A stretch of 64,000 nt of DNA from the NCBI GenBank assembly GCA_046346965.1, contig JAXMHB010000008.1, positions 124,001 through 188,000 on the forward strand, read 5' to 3'. The translations under genes and the position numbers were made by a program. Source of the DNA: JAXMHB01 sp046346965 (GTDB lineage: Bacteria > Pseudomonadota > Gammaproteobacteria > Xanthomonadales > SZUA-5). Shown here in pieces: positions 58,464 to 64,000 of the stretch (positions are counted from its first letter, which is position 1; each line of letters starts with the position of its first letter). The notes beneath the pieces are model-generated. The model was not told the origin of the DNA and made no database searches. It saw nothing but the letters and a program-made list of their open reading frames with translations.

Positions 58464-59570
58464 ATGGCGCTCACCCTGTTGCTGCTGTTGATCCTGACGG
58501 CGCTGATTTTTGAGTTCATCAACGGTTTTCACGACACCGCCAACTCGATCGCCACGGTGGTGGCCACCAAGGTGCTGACCCCGGCGCAGGCGGTGTTGAT
58601 GGCGGCCGGGATGAATTTGATCGGCGCGCTGGCGGGCGAGGCCGTGGCGAAGACCATCTCCAGCGGCCTGATCGATTCCGGCGTGGTCACCGTCACCTCG
58701 GGCGTGTTGCTGTGCGCGCTGACGGCGGCGATCGTGTGGAATCTGATCACCTGGTGGTGGGGCCTGCCGTCGAGTTCCAGTCACGCGCTGATCGGCGGCC
58801 TGTGCGGTGCCGCGGTCGGCGCGGCGCACGGCAATCTGCAGGCGCTGATCTGGGCACAGCCCGCGGAGCCCTGGTACAAGGGTGGCGGCCTGCTGTTCAA
58901 GGTGGTCGTCCCGATGGTGCTGTCGCCAGTGGCCGGCTTTGTGCTCGGCGTGGCAATCATTGCATTGCTGTTCGCGATCGTCGCCGGCATGGCCCGCGCC
59001 GGTGGCTGGCTCGGCCGTTTGGCACGGCCACGCTGGGTCAACGGCTTCTTTGGCAAAGCCCAGCTGGCCTCCGCTGCCTACATGGGCTACGCCCACGGCC
59101 TGAACGACGCGCAAAAGACCATGGGCATCATTGCGCTGGCACTGGTCGGCGCGCAGTCGGTCGGCACGCTCGACGATCTGCCGCCTTTCCTGAGCTTCCT
59201 GCACCCGACGCCGGGCGGCAGCGGCATCGACACCTGGATCAAGATCACCTGCGCGCTGGTGATGGCAGCCGGGACCGCGATGGGCGGCTGGCGCATCATC
59301 AAGACCCTCGGCCACAAAATGGTCAAGCTGCACCCGATCCACGGCTTCGCCGCGGAGACGGCGTCGGCGACCATCCTGTCCACCGCGGCCGCGATGGGCA
59401 TGCCAGTGTCCACCACCCACAGCATTTCCACCGCGATCATGGGCGTCGGCTTTGCCAAACGCGCCAATGCGCTGCGCTGGAACGTGGTGGAACGCATCAT
59501 CTGGGCCTGGATTTTCACCATCCCGGTGACCGGTGGCATCGCTTACTTGATGGTGCTGGCGACGCGCTGA
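58464..59570 (+). CDS. pit: Low-affinity inorganic phosphate transporter (Pit family)
   Basis: A 368-aa inner-membrane carrier that takes up metal-phosphate with protons. Ten or so hydrophobic segments and the two duplicated PHO4 signatures GFHDTANSIATV (near residue 20) and HGLNDAQKTMG (near 212). PSSSSHALIGG and PVSTTHSIS mark the matching second-half motifs. Start ATG 58464; the frame is open further upstream but only across the DUF47 gene. Regulated probably by the DUF47 partner. Confidence 0.95.
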   Translation: MALTLLLLLILTALIFEFINGFHDTANSIATVVATKVLTPAQAVLMAAGMNLIGALAGEAVAKTISSGLIDSGVVTVTSGVLLCALTAAIVWNLITWWWGLPSSSSHALIGGLCGAAVGAAHGNLQALIWAQPAEPWYKGGGLLFKVVVPMVLSPVAGFVLGVAIIALLFAIVAGMARAGGWLGRLARPRWVNGFFGKAQLASAAYMGYAHGLNDAQKTMGIIALALVGAQSVGTLDDLPPFLSFLHPTPGGSGIDTWIKITCALVMAAGTAMGGWRIIKTLGHKMVKLHPIHGFAAETASATILSTAAAMGMPVSTTHSISTAIMGVGFAKRANALRWNVVERIIWAWIFTIPVTGGIAYLMVLATR

Positions 59571-59615
59571 TCGCCGATACTCCGCGTTCTTTATCGACCG
59601 CCAGGAAAGACAGCC

Positions 59616-60548
59616 ATGGGCGTTCCCACCCTAGACATCCGCCGCTACGACACCGACCGCGCCGCCTTCGTGGCGGAGTTGGGCAAGGCCTACCGCGAGT
59701 ACGGTTTTTGCTGCATCAGTGGCCACGGCATCCCGCAGACGCTGATCGATGGCGCCTACGACGCCTTCAAGCGCTTCTTCGCGCTGCCGGACGCCGTCAA
59801 GCGCCGCTACCACGTGCAGGGCGGCGGCGGCGCACGCGGCTACACGCCCTTCATGGTGGAAACGGCCAAAGATTCCAAGTACCCGGATCTCAAGGAGTTC
59901 TGGCACATCGGCCGGGAGATTCCGCGCGACTCGATCTACGCCGAGGTGATGCCGGAAAACCTGTGGCCCGAGGAAGTGCCGGAGTTCCGCGAGCTCGGCT
60001 ACGGGCTGTACACCGCGCTCGATCAGCTCGGCACGCGCGTGCTGCGCGCGCTGGCGCTGCACATCGACCTGCCGGAGCACTACTTCGACGACAAGACCAA
60101 TGTCGGCAACTCGATCCTGCGGCCAATCCACTATCCGCCGATTACCCAGGCCGACGTGCCCAATGTGCGCGCCGGGGCACATGAAGACATCAATTTCATC
60201 ACGCTGCTGGTGGGCGCCAGCGCCGAAGGCCTGCAGGTGCTGACGCGCCAGGGCGAGTGGTTGCCGATCACCACGCAGGGTGACGCGATCGTGGTCAATA
60301 TCGGCGACATGCTGCAGCGCCTGACCAACCATGTGTATCCCTCGACCACTCACCGCGTGGTCAACCCGCCGGGTGCGCAAGCGCGCGAGCCGCGCTTCTC
60401 GGTGCCCTACTTCCTGCACCCCAATCCCGATTTTCTGATCGATGTGCTGCCGGGCTGCATCAGCGCGGAGAATCCCTCGCGCTATCCGACGCCGATCACC
60501 TCGCACGAGTATTTGCTGGAGCGGCTGCGCGAGATCAAGCTGATCTGA
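59616..60548 (+). CDS. 2-oxoglutarate/Fe(II) oxygenase, isopenicillin N synthase family
   Basis: A 310-aa oxygenase. The iron facial triad is His189, Asp191 and His246 (GAHEDINF and TTHRVVNPP), with the 2-oxoglutarate anchor Arg260-Phe-Ser262. The N-terminal DIOX_N domain has GFCCISGHGIP. Family members act on many small molecules; the substrate cannot be told here. Strict isopenicillin N synthase activity is unlikely as no beta-lactam genes are near. It is 45 bp after pit, possibly co-transcribed. Confidence 0.93.
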   Translation: MGVPTLDIRRYDTDRAAFVAELGKAYREYGFCCISGHGIPQTLIDGAYDAFKRFFALPDAVKRRYHVQGGGGARGYTPFMVETAKDSKYPDLKEFWHIGREIPRDSIYAEVMPENLWPEEVPEFRELGYGLYTALDQLGTRVLRALALHIDLPEHYFDDKTNVGNSILRPIHYPPITQADVPNVRAGAHEDINFITLLVGASAEGLQVLTRQGEWLPITTQGDAIVVNIGDMLQRLTNHVYPSTTHRVVNPPGAQAREPRFSVPYFLHPNPDFLIDVLPGCISAENPSRYPTPITSHEYLLERLREIKLI

Positions 60549-60558
60549 GCAGCGCAGG

Positions 60559-60584
60559 ACACCCGGCGCCGCGGCGCCGGGTGT
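60559..60584. terminator. Strong GC hairpin between convergent genes
   Basis: acacccggcgcc-gc-ggcgccgggtgt is a 12-bp perfect palindrome between the oxygenase stop (60548) and the minus-strand stop at 60591, a likely bidirectional terminator. Confidence 0.7.
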
Positions 60585-60590
60585 ACGCAC

Positions 60591-61949
60591 TCAGGGCTTC
60601 TTGTCGGAACCGTCGCCGCGCAACTTCGCCATCATGGCGCGCACGCGCAAGCGGAACAGCGCGGCCTCGCGTTCCTTCACGTCCTCGCTGCTTTCCGCCG
60701 TCGCAGCGGCTGGCGCTGCTGCGACGGGCGCCGGACTGGCCGTGACCGGCGCCGGCGCTGCCGCCGCAGGCCGTGCGGGCTGCGCTGGCGCTGCTGGCGG
60801 CGGCGTCACCCGCGGCGGCGCCGCCACAGCCGGGCGCGGCGCGACGGGCACTGCGGCAGCAGGCACCTGCGGCGCCGCAACGACCGGCGCTTTGGGAGGC
60901 GCGGGTGTCGTCGGCAGTGCTGCGGGCGTTGCCACAGGTGCAGCGGCGGGGGCCTGCGCGTCTGGCGTGACGACCAGTTTGGACAGATCGCGCGGCTTGA
61001 AGAAGCCACTGTCCTCCAACTCATCGGCCATCGCCGCGATACCGAGCTTGCTCTCGTCGATTTGAATCACGCCACCGTCCATCTGAACCGGCGGCGGCGG
61101 CACGTTGCCCTGTACCTGGAAGCGTGACAGTTCGGCGGCCAGATCCGCGTCGAGCACCGCGGGCTTGGCCGGCGCGGGCGTTTCTGCGCGCGGTGCGGGC
61201 GCTGCCGGCGCCGGTGCGACCGGCTCTGTGCGCGTCTGCGCCGTCTCCGGTTCGCGCCCGAGCTTCTGGCGCAACTCGCCGGTCACCTCTTCGGTGAACA
61301 AGGAGTCGTCCTCGCGCACCAGAAAGCGCGCCAGTTTGTCGAACAGCGAATCGTTGATCTGCTCCCAGGGCAGCTGTCGGCGACTGGTGCCCAGCCAACT
61401 GGCGTTGTTGAAGCTCATGCGCAGGATCGGATCTTCGGCCGAAATCTGCGCCTGCAGGCTGGCCTTGATGTAGCCGCGGGCATGGAAGGTGGCGACCATG
61501 ATCTCGCCCTGCGGCGTGCGCTTTTCTTCCTTGATGCCGCCCAGATTGTTGTGCCGGAACACGCTGATCAGCGTCTTCACCTTGGTGACGTTGTCGGCGC
61601 GCACCACCGGCGTACGCTCGGGGTCCACGCGCAGCGTCCAGGTCATGTTGATGACGAAAGCCCGATGGCGGCGCTCGTGGTCGATCTTGTAGTCCCAATA
61701 CGGCTGGGCCGCGAGATCGCCATAGCCCTGGATCGGCATCTTGACGACGATGGCGGGCTTCACTTCCATCAGCGTCGCCACCAGACCCTCGAGGTAGCGG
61801 GTCAGCTCCAGCATCCGCGGTTCGATCTGCTGCTTGTAGATCGAATCGCGCTGATCGCGCTCGCGCTGCGCCATCTCGGCCTGCGCACGCTGCTGATCTG
61901 CTTCGCGTTTTAGGCGTTCGAGGAAGGACACAGCGGACTGGGTCACCAT
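60591..61949 (-). CDS. Uncharacterised protein with Ala/Pro-rich tail, beside zipA
   Basis: A 452-aa protein I do not recognise. The N-terminus (1-45) is a charged helix; residues about 45-235 form a conserved-looking globular domain (YWDYKIDHERRHRAFVINM, given in part; FHARGYIKASLQAQ; FNNASWLGTSRRQLPWEQ). The remainder is low-complexity Ala/Pro with a short acidic island (DLSKLVVTPD), ending in a basic tail. No signal peptide or membrane segment. It is divergent from zipA across 150 bp. In Xanthomonas smc usually precedes zipA; here this gene takes that side. Confidence 0.75.
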   Translation of the reverse strand: MVTQSAVSFLERLKREADQQRAQAEMAQRERDQRDSIYKQQIEPRMLELTRYLEGLVATLMEVKPAIVVKMPIQGYGDLAAQPYWDYKIDHERRHRAFVINMTWTLRVDPERTPVVRADNVTKVKTLISVFRHNNLGGIKEEKRTPQGEIMVATFHARGYIKASLQAQISAEDPILRMSFNNASWLGTSRRQLPWEQINDSLFDKLARFLVREDDSLFTEEVTGELRQKLGREPETAQTRTEPVAPAPAAPAPRAETPAPAKPAVLDADLAAELSRFQVQGNVPPPPVQMDGGVIQIDESKLGIAAMADELEDSGFFKPRDLSKLVVTPDAQAPAAAPVATPAALPTTPAPPKAPVVAAPQVPAAAVPVAPRPAVAAPPRVTPPPAAPAQPARPAAAAPAPVTASPAPVAAAPAAATAESSEDVKEREAALFRLRVRAMMAKLRGDGSDKKP

Positions 61950-62099
61950 GGGCGGGGTATTCGCGATGATACCGACAGGTGCGGGGATCGAAACAAGCGC
62001 TGAAACGTAATTCCTCTGCGTCGCATCGGCCTGCGGTGTGACTCACGCAGCGCGGCATCCTTGCGTATGCTTCCGGCTGGTTTCCATCACGCTCCGGCC

Positions 62100-62855
62100 A
62101 TGACCGCTACCGAGTTGCGCATCATTCTGATCGTCCTAGGACTGCTGATACTGGGTGCGATCTACTGGCTCGGTCGCGGCAGTGCCCGCCGCAGCGACCC
62201 GCAGGCGCGAGTGCAGGGCGGCCGCCGCGAACCCGTGCTCGGCGAGGACGATCCCGACGGCTTCAGTGCGCTCAGCGATACGCCGTGGCACAACGCGGTA
62301 GACGTGGACCAGCTGCCGCCGTTGGATATCGACGGGCTGAGCGAGCGCGAGGAGCGTCGCGACAGCAGCACGGCGAGCGCAAGCAAGGTGGGCCAGCGCG
62401 AGGCGACGCCGCACGATCGCATTGTCAGCCTGTACGTCGTGGCGCAGGATGGATACACCCTGCACGGCCCCGAACTCGTGGTCGCCGCCGAGAAGGCTGG
62501 TCTGCTGCATGGCGACCTCGGCATTTTCCATCGGCTGGTGGACAGCAAGCCCGAGCTGGGACCGATTTTCAGCATGGCCAATATGGTGCGGCCGGGCAAT
62601 TTTGATCTGGGACAGATCGATCAGTTCACCACCCCAGGCGTCGTGTTGTTCATGACGCTGCCGGGACCAATGTCGGCCCTGGATGCCTGGGACACCATGC
62701 TGCCGGCCGCGCAGCGCTTCTCCGATCTGCTCGGCGCGCAGTTGCTGGACGACCAGCGCTCGCCGCTGGGCCGTCAGCGTATCGCGGCGCTGCGTGATGA
62801 ACTGCGCGCCTACGACCGCAAGCGCGAGCAGCTGCAGATCAAGCCGGGCTGGTAA
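62100..62855 (+). CDS. zipA: Cell division protein ZipA
   Basis: A 251-aa protein that anchors FtsZ to the membrane. One N-terminal helix (about 8-25), a variable charged linker (about 30-115) and the C-terminal FtsZ-binding ZipA_C domain (about 120-245; IVSLYVVAQDGYTLHGPEL, FHRLVDSKPELGPIFSMANM). The start at 62100 gives the correct topology (short N-out). Upstream in-frame ATG at 62061 is less likely. It is 3 bp before ligA, the usual partner. Confidence 0.95.
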   Translation: MTATELRIILIVLGLLILGAIYWLGRGSARRSDPQARVQGGRREPVLGEDDPDGFSALSDTPWHNAVDVDQLPPLDIDGLSEREERRDSSTASASKVGQREATPHDRIVSLYVVAQDGYTLHGPELVVAAEKAGLLHGDLGIFHRLVDSKPELGPIFSMANMVRPGNFDLGQIDQFTTPGVVLFMTLPGPMSALDAWDTMLPAAQRFSDLLGAQLLDDQRSPLGRQRIAALRDELRAYDRKREQLQIKPGW

Positions 62856-62858
62856 GGC

Positions 62859-64000
62859 ATGAGCACGGTCGCCGAGCGCATCGCCGAACTGCGCGCGGAA
62901 ATCCGCGCCCATGACTATCGCTACCATGTGCTGGATGCGCCCAGCATCCCGGACGCCGCGTACGACCAGCTGTTTCACGAGCTGCGCCGCCTGGAACAGG
63001 CGCACCCGGAGCTGCTGACGGCGGATTCACCGACGCAGCGGGTGGGCGCCACCCCGGTCAGCGATCTGGTCAAGGTGCAGCATGCGGTGCCGATGCTCTC
63101 ACTCGGCAATGCCTTCTCCAGCGCCGACGTGCAGGACTTCGTCGGCCGCATCGAGCAACTGCTGGGCCGCAGCGATATCGAGTTCTCGGTGGAGCCCAAG
63201 TTCGACGGGCTGGCGCTCAGCTTGCGCTATGAGGACGGCCTGCTGGTGCGGGCAGCCACGCGCGGCGACGGCAGCATCGGCGAGGACGTGACCCACACGA
63301 TCCGCACCATTAAGTCCATACCGCTGCGCCTGAACGGGGCGCCGCCTGCGGTGCTGGAGGTGCGCGGCGAGGTTTACATGCCGCGCGCCGGCTTCCATGC
63401 CTACAACCGCCGCGCACGCGAACGCGGCGAGAAGGAACTGGTGAATCCGCGCAACGCCGCCGCTGGCAGCGTGCGGCAGCTGGATCCGCGCGCCGCCGCC
63501 GAGCGGCCCTTGTCCTTCTTTGCCTACGGCCTGGGCGAACTCAGCGATGGCCCGCTGGCAGATCGCCACTCGGGCATCCTGGCGCGGCTGCGCGAGCTCG
63601 GATTTCCCATCTGCCCGCTGGTCGACCGCGCCAGCGGCGCCCAGGGCTGCCTGGCGTATTTCGACCGCATCGGCAGCCTGCGCCCTACCCTGCCCTACGA
63701 CATCGACGGCGTGGTCTACAAAGTCGATCGGCTGGACTGGCAGGCGGAGCTCGGTTTCGTGTCGAGGGCGCCGCGCTGGGCCATCGCCCACAAATATCCG
63801 GCGGAAGAGGCACTGACGCGGCTGTTGGCCATCGATCTGCAGGTCGGGCGCACCGGCGCGGTGACGCCGGTCGCGCGTCTGGAGCCGGTGTTCGTCGGTG
63901 GCGTCACCGTCGCCAATGCGACCTTGCACAACTTCGACGAGGTCGCGCGCAAGGATCTGCGACCGGGCGACACGGTGATCGTGCGCCGCGCCGGCGACGT
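62859..64000 (+). CDS. ligA: NAD-dependent DNA ligase (3' end cut by window edge)
   Basis: The first 380 residues of a bacterial DNA ligase that seals nicks in replication and repair using NAD+. The Ia domain is at 1-65, the adenylation domain follows with catalytic Lys114 in VEPKFDGLAL, then EVRGEVYMPR, NPRNAAAGSVRQLD and DIDGVVYKVD; the OB fold begins near 320. The zinc, HhH and BRCT domains lie beyond the window. Start ATG 62859 follows the zipA stop by 3 bp. Confidence 0.97.
   Translation, partial: MSTVAERIAELRAEIRAHDYRYHVLDAPSIPDAAYDQLFHELRRLEQAHPELLTADSPTQRVGATPVSDLVKVQHAVPMLSLGNAFSSADVQDFVGRIEQLLGRSDIEFSVEPKFDGLALSLRYEDGLLVRAATRGDGSIGEDVTHTIRTIKSIPLRLNGAPPAVLEVRGEVYMPRAGFHAYNRRARERGEKELVNPRNAAAGSVRQLDPRAAAERPLSFFAYGLGELSDGPLADRHSGILARLRELGFPICPLVDRASGAQGCLAYFDRIGSLRPTLPYDIDGVVYKVDRLDWQAELGFVSRAPRWAIAHKYPAEEALTRLLAIDLQVGRTGAVTPVARLEPVFVGGVTVANATLHNFDEVARKDLRPGDTVIVRRAGD

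Overview
The window comes from a high-GC gammaproteobacterium, most likely of the Lysobacterales (Xanthomonadales), perhaps near Rhodanobacteraceae. The placement rests on gene order and protein style: a pyrG-kdsA-eno-ftsB-ispD-ispF-truD chain, a zipA-ligA pair, a GICYGMQ active-site loop in PyrG, several very large secreted repeat proteins, and intergenic short tandem repeats. No rRNA is present, so the genus is not assigned. The clearest break in composition is about 5.2-6.6 kb, where GC content drops sharply around a DUF5343 gene.

Layout. 1-5.2 kb: a TPR Ser/Thr kinase cut by the left edge, its overlapping ECF sigma factor, and, divergently, a dihydropyrimidinase with a small exported protein. 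5.2-6.6 kb: low-GC islet with a DUF5343 gene. 6.6-14 kb, minus strand: ftsK, a large secreted beta-propeller c-type cytochrome, a cluster of 68-bp repeats, and preA (dihydropyrimidine dehydrogenase subunit). 14.3-18.3 kb: a 1331-aa hybrid sensor kinase/AraC regulator. 18.3-23.1 kb: a four-gene ABC export operon of GldA/GldF/GldG type ending in a DUF4340 protein. 23.3-24.2 kb: a DUF6159 membrane protein. 24.5-28.0 kb: a compact signalling cluster of membrane CheA-like kinase, CheY, CheX-like phosphatase and potassium channel. 28.0-30.4 kb: an orphan DesK-like kinase, a lipoprotein and a conserved hypothetical. 30.4-32.8 kb: a DUF11 surface protein with an IPTL-CTERM tail. 33-36.4 kb: metF, a membrane-bound sugar-binding AraC regulator, and an Old Yellow Enzyme reductase. 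36.5-45 kb: a secreted endonuclease I, tRNA-Leu(CAA), and a 1938-aa secreted protein; the two secreted proteins both end in NGFE. 45-51 kb: rnd, a SUMF1-domain protein, two ubiquinone hydroxylases, and two repeat-rich intergenic regions. 51.3-57.7 kb: the housekeeping chain pyrG to truD. 57.8-60.5 kb: a PhoU-like/Pit phosphate module and a 2-oxoglutarate oxygenase. 60.6-64 kb: an uncharacterised Ala/Pro-rich protein, zipA, and ligA cut by the right edge.

How it fits together. The housekeeping part covers CTP, KDO, enolase and isoprenoid precursor synthesis, tRNA pseudouridylation, ubiquinone synthesis, cell division (FtsK, FtsB, ZipA) and DNA ligation. HydA and PreA point to reductive pyrimidine breakdown, though PreT and beta-ureidopropionase are not in the window. 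The accessory part is rich in one- and two-component signalling and in secreted multidomain proteins. The most unusual items are the kinase-CheY-CheX-channel cluster, the shared NGFE C-terminus, the CBM9-like/TM/AraC fusion, and several short-repeat families in intergenic DNA (68-bp repeats, GCACGAGG octamers, TCCCGAG heptamers, and a roughly 110-bp composite element).
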